From the NCBI GenBank assembly GCA_958296185.1, contig CATQIB010000007.1, positions 1-64,000 of the forward strand: a DNA stretch of 64,000 nt, read 5' to 3'. Both the position numbers and the translations under genes were made by a program. Position 1 is the stretch's first letter, and each line of letters opens with the position of its first letter. A model generated the notes under the pieces. The model was not told the origin of the DNA, did not search any database, and saw only the letters and a list, made by a program, of their open reading frames with translations. The stretch is from an uncultured Mesonia sp. GTDB taxonomy: Bacteria; Bacteroidota; Bacteroidia; Flavobacteriales; Flavobacteriaceae. Shown one piece after another: positions 1-9,564 of the stretch.

Positions 1-62
1 TAATGAACAGAAAAAAAGAAAAGTAAGTTAAACTAAAGCCAGCGCGAAGTTTAAACAAAAAA

Positions 63-84
63 AAGAGCCTGCGAACAGGCTCTT
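63..84 (-). terminator. Intrinsic terminator of the metal-resistance cluster
   Basis: A perfect 9-bp stem (AAGAGCCTG / CAGGCTCTT) with a CGAA loop lies just beyond the 3' end of the minus-strand HMA lipoprotein gene. The run of A on the plus strand at 55-62 becomes a U-tract on the minus-strand transcript. Positions 1-62 hold nothing recognisable. Confidence 0.85.
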
Positions 85-95
85 GGTAGCTCCAC

Positions 96-551
96 TTAGT
101 GGGCGTGATCTTCGTGAGCGTGATCTTCGTGAGCGGCATCACCCGCATCGGTTTGGTTCATCGCCATGCTGCGGTCGTATTGGCAGCAATCTGGTAAATT
201 CTTATAAGCATTTTCATCGGCTGCTATTTGCTCGGTATCATAACCGGCGGCAGCGATGGCTTCTTGCACGCCCATGGCATCGGCTTTTTGGGCATCGTAT
301 TGAATAGCGATACGTTTTTGTGTACGGTTCCATTCCGCAGAAGCTACTCCGTCTACACTACGCGCCGCTTTTTCGATGGTCTTTTTACACATGCCGCAGT
401 TTCCACGTACGCCAAAGGCCAATTCACTTTGACTCACCTCTGTCGTTGCTTGTGTTTCCACTTGATTTTCCTTTGTTTGTGCCTGGTCTTTACAACTTGT
501 AAAGCTTAAAGCGAGCAGCATAGCAGTTCCTAAAATCATTGTTTTCTTCAT
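96..551 (-). CDS. Heavy-metal-associated (HMA) domain lipoprotein with His-rich tail
   Basis: A 151-residue protein with a lipoprotein signal (lipobox Cys at about residue 20). An HMA-like fold follows, with metal ligands in GNCGMC (Cys52, Cys55). A DCCQYD segment sits near residue 121, and a His/Asp/Glu tail (HEDHAHEDHAH) ends the chain. The HMA fold is known to bind Cu(I) and similar soft metals through CxxC. The tail adds a second likely metal-binding site. It is last in a minus-strand run with cusB, cusC and cusA homologues, so a periplasmic copper-binding or copper-delivery role is inferred. A terminator follows immediately. The family is seen directly; the metal is inferred from context. 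Confidence 0.85.
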   Translation of the reverse strand: MKKTMILGTAMLLALSFTSCKDQAQTKENQVETQATTEVSQSELAFGVRGNCGMCKKTIEKAARSVDGVASAEWNRTQKRIAIQYDAQKADAMGVQEAIAAAGYDTEQIAADENAYKNLPDCCQYDRSMAMNQTDAGDAAHEDHAHEDHAH

Positions 552-583
552 GTTTCTTGGGTTTTAATGCCGGTTAGGGCGTG

Positions 584-2333
584 TTAATTGAGTTTAAAAG
601 TTTGTTTTACTTCACCGCATTTTAGCATAGCCGCTCCAAAATACGGATTGCGTATACCGGGCTCGGCGCTTAGCCAATAAGCCCCCTGGTCGCTATCGGC
701 CATTGGGCAATAGGCAACATAAGTGGGCGTTGGCAGTGCAAAGGCCTGCAACGCCTGTATCCAATACAAAGACAGGGCTATAAAATCTTGGCGCTGCTGG
801 TCGAGACTTTCAGATTGACTTATGCTCTTCGCGGTTTCTAGCATACCAGGATATAGTTTTTGCCAATTAGCTTGCGCGGAATCGCTTAGCTTTGGGCTAG
901 CTAAGTTTTTGCGTTTCATTGTAAAGTTGTAGGGCAGCTGGCTGGCCTTTGTTGGTTCACTTTCCACCAAAGCATCTTTTAAGGCCAAGTAAGCCGTATA
1001 GGCTTGCTGCAGTTTGCTAGTAAGGCTTCGGGGGCTTCCCATCTGGGAGTATTCGGATTAAAAGACAAGCTCAAGCCTTCGTCGGTTTGCTGGTGATGAG
1101 CTTGCTCACTATGCTGGCGATTCATCATCGAGGGTTTGGCTTGCAATTGCGCAGCTGCGTCTAAGGTAAAAGTTCCGTGAGTCACCAACTCATCGCCTGC
1201 TTGCAATCCGTCAAGCAGCGTATAGGAATCGCCTATTTTTGTACCCAACTGCACTTCTTTCATTTCAAATACGGGCGCATCGGGTTGAGCTTTCAAGTAC
1301 ACCACCGAGCGTTCACCCGTCCATAACACAGCCGAAGCAGGTATTTGCAATTGTGTTGTGGCATTTGAGGCTTGTTCTAGCTCGGCCGTTACAAACATAC
1401 CCGGTTTAAATAAACCCTCGGTATTGTCAAGTACCACCCGTAAATTAAGGGTTCGGGTGTCGGCATTCAACAAGGGGTCAATAAAATCGACCTTCGCCTC
1501 AAAACTTTTGTCGGGATAACTGGCTGCTTGTACCCTTATACTTTGCCCCGGCTCTAACTGACTAATTTGATGTTCGTACACATCAAAATTGGCCCAAACC
1601 GTACTCAGGTTGGCAATTTTAAATAGGGGTTCGCCTTGTGCTACATAGTCCCCTTGTTCTACCAACTTTTGGGTGAGCGTTCGGTTACGGTCGCATAAAT
1701 AGGAAAAGCTGCTTGTACTTCGCCGCTTTTTTCGATGCGTGCAATTTGTGCATCGCTTATTTTCCATAAACGCAACTTTTTACGCACCGCTTGATACAAG
1801 GCCGGTTGCTGCTCTTTCATTTGGCTGGCGGTAATGAGCTCTTGCTGGGCAGCATATAAATCGGGTGCATAAACCTGCGCCAGAAGCTGTCCTTTTTTCA
1901 CCCTTTCGCCGGTAGCATTCACGTACAAGCGTTCTATACCCCCAGCAAAATAACTCACCTGCACCGCATTGGCCTTTTCGTTTTCGGCAATTTTCCCCGA
2001 TAATTGTAAGCGCTGTGGTGTACTGCCGGGTTCTCCCACCACTTGAGTTTGTATGTTGGCCAGTGCCATGGCGCGAGGGGTGAGCTTAAACTGCTCGGAC
2101 CTCAAGCCCTCGGCACCGGTATCGGCCTTAATTAAATCCATACCACAAAGTGGACAGTCTCCAGGTTCGGGTTGCATAATTTGCGGATGCATACTGCAGG
2201 TCCACATCTGCGCTTGCGCGGATGCAGGTTCGGCTGTATCAGATGCTTCTTGGTTTCCGCCAAAAAGCCACCATCCTAAACCAAGACCTAGTAGCAAAAG
2301 GCCGGCATAAGTAAGTAAGCTGCTAGTTTTCAT
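584..2333 (-). pseudogene. cusB: CusB-type efflux RND periplasmic adaptor, two frameshifts
   Basis: Three overlapping reading frames together give one adaptor of about 583 residues, the usual size for Bacteroidota CusB with a C-terminal DUF3347. Order: N-terminal membrane anchor; heavy-metal-binding domain (MWTCSMHPQ...CPLCGMDL, about residues 43-67); barrel-sandwich and beta-barrel adaptor domains; DUF3347 with AYLALKDALVE. The frame breaks near 1681, where one G restored to the coding strand gives ATVTGTLTQKLVEQGDYV. It breaks again near 1022, where one T restored gives EAFTSKLQQAY. Both are single-base losses in short homopolymers, so sequencing error is as likely as real decay. The adaptor would link CusA in the inner membrane to CusC in the outer membrane. 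Confidence 0.85.
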
Positions 2334-2814
2334 TTTCTAATCGTTTTATCATGGCTTTCATTTCTTTGATTTCTTTACGCTGCGCTTCAATAATCTCCTT
2401 GGCCAATTCCTTTACTTCGGGGTCTTGCAAATCGGCACGTTCACTGGTTAAAATAGCAATAGAATGATGCGGAATCATGGCTTTCATCCACAGTACATCG
2501 CCTATGATGGGTTTTTGCATCCGCACCAAGCTTAAAGCCGATGCAAATAGCAATACACTGCCTAATAAAATAGCGATATTCTTCTTTTTATCCTTATACA
2601 TATTGCGCATAAACGCCCACATTATTACCGCCATTGCAGCTATACCCAAGCAAGTCATATAAAAACGGGTCAGGCTAAAAAATACATGGTCTATCGCATA
2701 GGTGTTCAAATACATAGTGATGTACATCGCTACAAACGAAGCACCTAGCATCAAAAAGAATTTGGTATAGGCTCCTGTGGCCGATTGATTCGTGGTTTTG
2801 GTTTCACTTTTCAT
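2323..2814 (-). CDS. DUF305-type membrane protein
   Basis: A 163-residue protein with three predicted membrane segments (about residues 18-37, 48-67 and 80-98). A soluble tail follows, containing MKAMIPHHSIAIL, the His-rich helix typical of DUF305. In that ferritin-like family the MxxHH residues are proposed metal ligands. The end of this gene overlaps the start of cusB by 11 bases, which argues for co-transcription in the copper cluster. A role in periplasmic copper handling is inferred from context only. Confidence 0.8.
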   Translation of the reverse strand: MKSETKTTNQSATGAYTKFFLMLGASFVAMYITMYLNTYAIDHVFFSLTRFYMTCLGIAAMAVIMWAFMRNMYKDKKKNIAILLGSVLLFASALSLVRMQKPIIGDVLWMKAMIPHHSIAILTSERADLQDPEVKELAKEIIEAQRKEIKEMKAMIKRLENEN

Positions 2815-2832
2815 AATTTTAGTTTTTTAAGA

Positions 2833-3570
2833 TTAATAAATTAACATTAAAACAGCCATGACCAACATAATGGCGTTTTCTATAAAAGTAGCTTCGGTCA
2901 TGGGCAATTTTAGCGCTGTACCCAGGCAAGCGCAACGAATGGCTTTTTTATCGAGCAGCGTTTTGGTCACCCCCACCGTGGTAATGCCCAATACAATAAG
3001 GGTGATCACCAAAGCCAAATCTATTTGAAAACGCAGCAAGAACATAAGACCTAATGCTGTTTCTATAAACGGATAAACTTTTCCGTACAACGGAACCCGT
3101 TGGGCAAGCGGATCGTACATACTAAACGAAGTGGGAAAACCTTTGAGGTCAAGCATTTTAAAAAAGCTAAACACAATATAAAACAAGCCCATAAAATCGA
3201 GCATCATCGCCTCCCAATCGGTACTTTGGTAATGCAACCCAACACTTGCCGTGGTGATATAAAACAAGATGATAAACAAGGGCTTTAACTGCTGAAATTT
3301 GCTTTTGTTGTTGGCATCGTCCATTCCTGAAGTTTCAGCAGCAGTGGCGGCAAAAACATCTTGTTGCTTCTTCTCGCTTAAGCTGTATTTATCGGGTAAG
3401 GCTGCTTGTAGGCGTTGGGTGGGTATATGCTGCTGCATACTGATTTCGGCCTCGCCAGCTGCCAAGTTTACCTTCACTTGGGTCACTCCCTCTACAGCCG
3501 ATAAATGTTTCTCGACTCCGGCTTTACAGTTTTGGCAGGTCATGCCTTGAATATTATAAGTATGTTTCAT
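2833..3570 (-). CDS. HMA domain fused to MauE/DoxX-like membrane domain
   Basis: A 245-residue protein. Residues 1-65 form an HMA domain with GMTCQNCKAG (CxxC). After a linker, four membrane segments of the MauE/DoxX redox-associated type follow from about residue 95. A Cys pair (RCACLG) sits near residues 212-215. The fusion suggests coupling of metal capture to thiol-redox chemistry in the inner membrane, which is an inference. It lies 5 bases downstream of the cusC-like gene on the same strand, consistent with one operon. Confidence 0.8.
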   Translation of the reverse strand: MKHTYNIQGMTCQNCKAGVEKHLSAVEGVTQVKVNLAAGEAEISMQQHIPTQRLQAALPDKYSLSEKKQQDVFAATAAETSGMDDANNKSKFQQLKPLFIILFYITTASVGLHYQSTDWEAMMLDFMGLFYIVFSFFKMLDLKGFPTSFSMYDPLAQRVPLYGKVYPFIETALGLMFLLRFQIDLALVITLIVLGITTVGVTKTLLDKKAIRCACLGTALKLPMTEATFIENAIMLVMAVLMLIY

Positions 3571-3575
3571 TGTTT

Positions 3576-4862
3576 TTATGGTATTAAGTAATTAAGATTT
3601 GCTTGTTCTAAATAATAATCCTTTACGGATTCAATTTGTTGCATTTCAAAATCCAGTTGTAAAGATTGTAAGTCTAAGACATCATTAAAATCGATACTTC
3701 CGGTTTCATAGGTTTTTAGCAATATTTGCATCGCACGCTCTGCCTGGGCTAAGTTTTTTTGCTGAGTAGTATAGCGTATGCGGGCTTGCTCTCGTTTGGC
3801 TAAAGCCTGCACCCAAAGCGATTTAAGCTTATTGTGTTTTACTTGCTTTTCCGATTCCAAAGCCTGCTGCTGCAGCTCGTTTTGCTTGGTTTTAGAGGCG
3901 TGTGGAGCATTGAACAGAGGTACTTTTAAAGAAAACATCGGCATCAGCATATCCTTATGACTGCTCGTAATCATAGGGCTGTCTTCTTGGTTGATGTATT
4001 CTAAACCAATACCCCATTTTGGTTTGCGTTCTTGTTGATTCAGCGTCTCAGCTTGACTCACCGATGCATACCATTTATCATATTGCAACAATTCCGGGTT
4101 CACCGCCAATCCATCAATAGCATAAATGGTATCTTCCTCTGGCAAAGCCAATGTATCAACGATTAAAAGCGATGCATTGGCCGCTCTATTCAACTGAGCG
4201 TTTAAGCCGGCTTGCATACCTTGATATTCTTGCTGTAAAATGGCTTTTTGTTGCTTAAGTTCATTTTGTCTTATCTGCAGACGCAGCACTTCTACCGCCG
4301 AGGCTTTACCCACTTCAACGCCGGTAAGCGCCATCTCTTCGTAAGTGGTTAACAATGCAATATGATTGTTGAGCACCTTTTGTTTGGCTTGTAGGGCATA
4401 GAGTTGATAGTATAGACTACGCACACTCAAAGCCAATTTTCGTTTGGCGATAGCAATTGAAATAGCCGATGCATCTGCTAAACTGCTGGCGTAGGCTTTT
4501 CGGGCATCTCGTGTACCAAACCAAGGCAGCATTTGCATTGCCGATACGCGAAAGTTGGCCATAGGCATATTCATTTCCGGTTTAACCGCCATTACCCCCA
4601 CATTAAATTCGGTTGAGGGCAAGCTGTTGGCTTCATTTACCTTTTCGGCTGTGCCTTGGTATTGGTATTCCATTTGTTGAATCTCAGGATTATTCGTCCA
4701 CGCCTCTTTGATGAGTTGTTCGGGCTGTTGGGCTTGTCCTAGCGCGTAGAGCAACAAAAAAACAATCAGCCACAAGCGCTTGTTGCGAATAAAAACAGCC
4801 GATAAGCAAGACCTGTGTCTATTGGCTGCTGCTATGCGTGTAAGTTTCTGTAAATGTTTCAT
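3576..4862 (-). CDS. cusC: TolC-family outer-membrane efflux protein (CusC-like)
   Basis: A 428-residue protein with an unusually long positively charged N-terminus before a hydrophobic signal segment (LWLIVFLLLYALGQAQ). Two repeats of long amphipathic helices rich in Gln, Ala and Leu then follow, typical of the outer membrane factor family (usual length 400-500). It lies between the cusA and HMA-MauE genes. It would form the outer-membrane exit duct for the CusA-CusB pump. The copper assignment comes from the neighbours; the TolC fold assignment is direct. Confidence 0.85.
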   Translation of the reverse strand: MKHLQKLTRIAAANRHRSCLSAVFIRNKRLWLIVFLLLYALGQAQQPEQLIKEAWTNNPEIQQMEYQYQGTAEKVNEANSLPSTEFNVGVMAVKPEMNMPMANFRVSAMQMLPWFGTRDARKAYASSLADASAISIAIAKRKLALSVRSLYYQLYALQAKQKVLNNHIALLTTYEEMALTGVEVGKASAVEVLRLQIRQNELKQQKAILQQEYQGMQAGLNAQLNRAANASLLIVDTLALPEEDTIYAIDGLAVNPELLQYDKWYASVSQAETLNQQERKPKWGIGLEYINQEDSPMITSSHKDMLMPMFSLKVPLFNAPHASKTKQNELQQQALESEKQVKHNKLKSLWVQALAKREQARIRYTTQQKNLAQAERAMQILLKTYETGSIDFNDVLDLQSLQLDFEMQQIESVKDYYLEQANLNYLIP

Positions 4863-4881
4863 TTTTTTTATCCTTTAAGCA

Positions 4882-7800
4882 TTAAGCTTGATACGGTTTT
4901 ACTTGATTGTTTCCTTTTTGCTTGGCTAGTTTGTGCTCGGCATGCCAACTGTATAGCACCGGCACCACAAACAAACTGATTAAAGCTACTAGCATACCGC
5001 CAAAACTGGGTATGGCCATGGGTATCATAATGTCGCTTCCCCTTCCGGTAGAAGTAAGTATCGGCAATAATGCCAATAAAGTGGTGGCGGTAGTCATCAA
5101 ACACGGTCTGATGCGCTTTTCTCCAGCTTCTACCACCGATTCTCGAATACTTTGTCTGCTAGCAGGTGAATTGCGTTTAAAGCTTTGGCTGAGGTAGGTA
5201 GCCATTACCACCCCATCATCGGTAGCAATACCAAAGAGTGCAATAAAACCAACCCACACGGCAACACTTAAGTTGATGGGCTGTAGCTGAAATAACTCGC
5301 GTAAATTGACGCCAAATAAACTAAAATTTAAAAACCAATCTTGACCATACAGAGCCATCATAATGAATCCGCCGGCAAAGGCTACGGCTATACCGCTAAA
5401 TACCATTAAACTGGTGGCCACCGAACGGAATTGAAAATACAAGATCAAAAAGATAATCGCCAGCGCTAGCGGAACCACCAACGACAGCGTCTTCTCGGCT
5501 CTGACTTGGTTTTCGTAATTACCTGTAAAGGCGTAACTAATTCCCGGTTGCACTTTTAAATGCCCTGCGGCAATCTGATTGTCAAGATAATCCTGGGCAG
5601 CTTCGACTACACTTACTTCTGCAAATCCGTCTTGCTTATCAAACAACACATAACCGACCAAAAAGGTGTCTTCGCTTTTAATTACCTGCGGACCCTTTTC
5701 GTAGCGAATCTTTGCCAAGCTGCTTAGGGGTACGGGCTGCGCATTGGCTACCGGCACATAAATATCATCTAAATCGCTGGGGTGGTCGCGTAATTCTCGT
5801 GGGTAACGCACGCGCACATTATAACGTTCACGGCCTTCGACCGTCTGTGTAAGCGGCGTACCGCCTACTGCCACTTGCAAGACCTCTTGCACCGCCTCAA
5901 TGCGAAGTCCATAACGCGCCAGCTGCTCCCGATCGATATCAATGAGTACATAAGGTTTCCCAACAATACGATCGGCAAAAACGGCTTCGGCTTTTACACC
6001 TTCTACCTCCTTGAGCAATTGCTCCAACTCCATGCCAAAAGCTTCTATTTGTTTTAAATCTTGGCCTTTAATTTTTATACCCATTGGCGCACGCATACCG
6101 GTTTGTAGCATCACCAAGCGGGTTTCTATGGGTTGCAATTTGGGTGCCGAGGTAACCCCTGGCAAACGTGTAGCTTGCACAATGGCTTCCCAAATATCCT
6201 CGGGAGATTTGATTTCGGGGCGCCAATTGCGGTAAAATGCCCCTTCTTCATCGGGAATCAAATCGGTGCGCGTTACGGGGTATTGAAACGCCATTCGCGC
6301 ATTCGCCGCTTGTGCAGTTTCGAGCGAAGTTGTGGTGTTGGCATTGTATAACAAGCCCCCATCTTGCATCACAAACAGCCCCTCCTCATTGGTGCGGTAG
6401 CCTTGGCGTTCTCCTTCTTCATTGAGCATATACTCGGGCTTGTATTGTATAATGTTTTCATACATCGACAAAGGCGCCGGGTCTAAAGCCGATTCGGTTC
6501 GACCGGCTTTACCAACTACCGTTTCAATTTCGGGAATACTTGCTACTGCCATATCCAATTGTTGTAAAACGCGCTTATTTTCTTCTACACCAGAATGTGG
6601 CATTGAGGTTGGCATTAACAGAAAAGAACCCTCGTTTAATGATGGCATAAACTCTTTACCTGTATTTTTCATAATGAAAAAACCTGCAATTACAATTGCT
6701 GTTGGGACAGACAAAAAGAGTAACTTATTATCTAAACACCACCTTAAAATGCGTGTGTAATATTTGATGAATAATGAGAAAACACCTAATAAACCAAAGC
6801 AAATAACACTCACAAAAATGAGATTCCAAAAAATGCTTTTATCAACGCCTAATGGTCTCCAATATTCGGCTAACAAGAATACAATAGCTGATACCGAAAT
6901 AATGATATTGATAAGATTAGCTTGCTTGTCTGTTATCTTACTTTGAAGATTGAGAAATGCTGTAATCCCAAACGCAATTAAAATTAATCCTAACCAATAT
7001 CCATAGACTATGGCTACGATTCCCAATGCTATTAAAACACCATTTAAAACATATTTAAAAGTGTTTTTGATGTTTTTCTTTCTGAATAAAAATGCAGCAA
7101 ACGGTGGAATTAAAAACAACGCTACTATTATAGAAGTTGTTAATGCAAAAGTCTTTGTGAAGGCTAATGGTCTGAATAGTTTTCCTTCCGCTCCAATCAT
7201 TGTAAATACAGGAATGAAACTGATAATAGTTGTCATAACTGCGGTTACGATTGCACCAGACACTTCAGCTGTTGCGTTATAGACTACTGTGTTTATGGGT
7301 AACTTTTTATGAGATTCCTCGTCGCTCGTTCCTTGCTCTGTCGGAATGACATTTTCGTTTTCATCCAAATGCCTTATAATGTTTTCTGATAGTATGACAC
7401 CTACGTCGACCATTGTACCAATAGCAATAGCAATACCTGATAATGCCACAATATTAGCATCAACACCAAAGAGTTTCATCGCAATAAACACCATTAAAAC
7501 CGCTACTGGTAAAAGTCCAGAAATTAGTATGGAAGCTCGAAGATTAAATACCATAATGATAATGACCAATATGGTAATGAGTATTTCTAAAGTTAAGGCT
7601 TCGTTTAATGTGCCTAATGTTTCTTGAATCAATTCTGTTCTGTCATAAAATGGGACTATTGTTACTTGGGAAGTTCTACCATCCGCCAATACTTTTGAAG
7701 GTAATCCTGCACTTAATTCATTAATCTTCTCTTTCACATTATTGATAACTTCCATTGGGTTGGCACCATAACGAGCCACCACAACAGCACCAACAACCTC

Positions 7801-8694
7801 TGCACCTTCTTTATCTAAAATACCACGTCTTGTTGCAGGACCTAAAGACACTTTTGCAACATCTTTAATTTTTATAGCTGTGTAATCTTCTGAAGTGACT
7901 ACTGCATTTTCGATGTCTGAAATAGACTTGACATAACCTAACCCACGTACCAGATATTCGGCTTGATTAATTTCTAAAGTCTGCGCTCCAATATCTTTAT
8001 TACTTTCCTTTACGGCTTTTACAATTTGGTTTAAACCAATATTATATTGACGCATTAGTTCAGGGTTTACATCCACTTGGTATTCTTGCACGTAACCACC
8101 AATAGATGCAACCTCTGAAACACCACTTGCAGAAGATAGAGCATATTTTACATAGTAATCCTGAATACTGCGTAACTCTTGCAAATCCCAACCACCCGTT
8201 ACATTTCCGTTTTCATCACGTCCTTCAAGTGTGTACCAAAATATTTGTCCTAATCCTGTGGCATCTGGACCCAAAGCAGGATTAACACCTTCGGGCAATA
8301 AACCACTTGGTAAGGAATTAAGTTTTTCGAGAATACGACTTCTACTCCAGTAAAACTCTATGTCTTCTTCAAAAATGATATAGATGCTTGAAAAGCCAAA
8401 CATAGAGGAACTACGAATGGTTTTTACTCCAGGAATACCCAATAATGATGTGGTTAATGGATAGGTAATTTGGTCTTCTATATCTTGTGGCGAACGTCCA
8501 TCCCATTTGGTAAAAACGATTTGTTGGTTTTCGCCTATATCTGGTATGGCATCTACAGCAACTGGATTACTTGGTAAGAAACCAGTATCCCTATTGAAAG
8601 GTGCATTAACCGTTCCCCATCCTACAAAAAGGACGAGTAGCAGAACTGCTACGAGTTTGTTTTCTATTAAAAATTTGATGCTTTTATTGAGCAT
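4882..8694 (-). CDS. cusA: CusA/CzcA heavy-metal efflux RND transporter
   Basis: A 1270-residue inner-membrane proton/metal antiporter of the HME-RND family. It is longer than the roughly 1040 residues of E. coli CusA because of extra membrane-proximal sequence in the first half, a form common in Bacteroidota. Visible family signatures include DIEDQITYPL and SSMFGFSSIY near the N-terminus, VDVGVILSENIIRH in the first membrane bundle, GKEFMPSLNEGSFL at mid-protein, and GIATDDGVVMATYL in the second bundle. Base composition changes sharply inside the gene: sampled 60-base lines run about 45-50% GC below position 6500 and about 32-38% above 6660. This suggests a recombinant gene. The reading frame is intact. 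Copper/silver specificity is inferred from the DUF3347-type CusB partner. Confidence 0.9.
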   Translation of the reverse strand: MLNKSIKFLIENKLVAVLLLVLFVGWGTVNAPFNRDTGFLPSNPVAVDAIPDIGENQQIVFTKWDGRSPQDIEDQITYPLTTSLLGIPGVKTIRSSSMFGFSSIYIIFEEDIEFYWSRSRILEKLNSLPSGLLPEGVNPALGPDATGLGQIFWYTLEGRDENGNVTGGWDLQELRSIQDYYVKYALSSASGVSEVASIGGYVQEYQVDVNPELMRQYNIGLNQIVKAVKESNKDIGAQTLEINQAEYLVRGLGYVKSISDIENAVVTSEDYTAIKIKDVAKVSLGPATRRGILDKEGAEVVGAVVVARYGANPMEVINNVKEKINELSAGLPSKVLADGRTSQVTIVPFYDRTELIQETLGTLNEALTLEILITILVIIIMVFNLRASILISGLLPVAVLMVFIAMKLFGVDANIVALSGIAIAIGTMVDVGVILSENIIRHLDENENVIPTEQGTSDEESHKKLPINTVVYNATAEVSGAIVTAVMTTIISFIPVFTMIGAEGKLFRPLAFTKTFALTTSIIVALFLIPPFAAFLFRKKNIKNTFKYVLNGVLIALGIVAIVYGYWLGLILIAFGITAFLNLQSKITDKQANLINIIISVSAIVFLLAEYWRPLGVDKSIFWNLIFVSVICFGLLGVFSLFIKYYTRILRWCLDNKLLFLSVPTAIVIAGFFIMKNTGKEFMPSLNEGSFLLMPTSMPHSGVEENKRVLQQLDMAVASIPEIETVVGKAGRTESALDPAPLSMYENIIQYKPEYMLNEEGERQGYRTNEEGLFVMQDGGLLYNANTTTSLETAQAANARMAFQYPVTRTDLIPDEEGAFYRNWRPEIKSPEDIWEAIVQATRLPGVTSAPKLQPIETRLVMLQTGMRAPMGIKIKGQDLKQIEAFGMELEQLLKEVEGVKAEAVFADRIVGKPYVLIDIDREQLARYGLRIEAVQEVLQVAVGGTPLTQTVEGRERYNVRVRYPRELRDHPSDLDDIYVPVANAQPVPLSSLAKIRYEKGPQVIKSEDTFLVGYVLFDKQDGFAEVSVVEAAQDYLDNQIAAGHLKVQPGISYAFTGNYENQVRAEKTLSLVVPLALAIIFLILYFQFRSVATSLMVFSGIAVAFAGGFIMMALYGQDWFLNFSLFGVNLRELFQLQPINLSVAVWVGFIALFGIATDDGVVMATYLSQSFKRNSPASRQSIRESVVEAGEKRIRPCLMTTATTLLALLPILTSTGRGSDIMIPMAIPSFGGMLVALISLFVVPVLYSWHAEHKLAKQKGNNQVKPYQA

Positions 8695-8803
8695 TGGCTT
8701 TGATTATTAAACAGTTAAACATTGGTGTTGCCCTAAAGGCATAAAAAAGCAGGCAGCCCAGGGTGCAAAAGCACAGGGCGCGTTAAAAAAACTGTTTAAT
8801 AAA

Positions 8804-9217
8804 TCAAATGAGGTAAGTCTCGTCTAGCTTATAGATAGGCTTGACGACCAGTGGTGGTTTGTAGGTTCTAAAAGGGACCACTTTTGTAGTAGGCTCAGCG
8901 AATAACTGACTATAAGTGTAAACCATTGTAGCAACAAACACCTGCTTGTTCCAGCTTAGCTGGTCGCTTTGCTGCGGCAATTCATCTTGGCCGTCAATGG
9001 TTTCTTGGGTATTATCACAGCAATTCGGTTTATCGATAGAGCAAGCATCGGTAGTAGGCTGATTCATTTCCATACCACAACCCTCTGCTTTGGCCCAAAC
9101 CACTTTCTCGACCAAGGTGTCTCCACAGTAATGCATATTTACCGTTAATGAAAAGGTAGATGCTAAAAGCACCACACTCATCACCCAAGCCGTTATTTTA
9201 TAAAAAAAGCTGTTCAT
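8804..9217 (-). CDS. HYC_CC_PP family small secreted protein
   Basis: A 137-residue protein with an N-terminal membrane/signal segment, then the family hallmark MHYCGD and a CC pair (PNCCDN). The start at 9217 is preferred over the in-frame one at 9319, because a consensus promoter lies immediately upstream of 9217. This family of unknown function is often found next to CusA-type efflux genes in flavobacteria. A role in copper sensing or handling is an inference from that association and from the Cys, Met and His content. Confidence 0.8.
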   Translation of the reverse strand: MNSFFYKITAWVMSVVLLASTFSLTVNMHYCGDTLVEKVVWAKAEGCGMEMNQPTTDACSIDKPNCCDNTQETIDGQDELPQQSDQLSWNKQVFVATMVYTYSQLFAEPTTKVVPFRTYKPPLVVKPIYKLDETYLI

Positions 9218-9224
9218 TGCGCTA

Positions 9225-9257
9225 CAAAGATATACAATGCTTTTGGTATAAACGCAA
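9225..9257 (-). promoter_or_regulatory. Bacteroidota-type promoter of the metal cluster
   Basis: Read on the minus strand: TTG (9257-9255), a 22-base spacer, then TATCTTTG (9232-9225), matching the TAnnTTTG element used by the Bacteroidota primary sigma factor. The expected start point leaves an almost leaderless transcript for the gene starting at 9217. Confidence 0.6.
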
Positions 9258-9564
9258 GGCTTAACTATTTTTTTAATTTTGGCTAATCCTACCAAGCTTA
9301 ATAATACGCAGCCAATCAATAGGTTATAATACTATCTACCTGGCAGATGTTTAACTCACAGCCTTGTTACAAGAGAATATTATGACCGCTTTCGGTGTAA
9401 AGCATGCCTATTTAAAACCCTAAGTTGTTTAGCTTTAAGCTGATAAATTTTTCTTAATTCCAATTTTAAAAGCAAAATAAATCTTTAGCTTTAAGGAGCA
9501 AAACACAAAAGGCTTTGCAGCGCAGCGGCTTAACAACCCTTTTATCAACCTTTAAAATAAGTAA
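9258..9564. other. Intergenic region without recognised content
   Basis: This AT-rich stretch separates the divergent metal cluster and the EEP-family gene. No RNA gene, repeat or coding sequence was recognised. An AGGAG-like string (TTTAAGGAGC near 9490) is too far from the next start to be its ribosome-binding site. Confidence 0.4.

Noticed and set aside
83-509. Plus-strand frames opposite the HMA lipoprotein
   Set aside because: They mirror the real minus-strand gene, which has a lipobox, CxxC and a terminator.
4868-5104. 78-residue minus-strand frame at the end of cusA
   Set aside because: It lies in another frame inside cusA, which is intact and conserved to its end.
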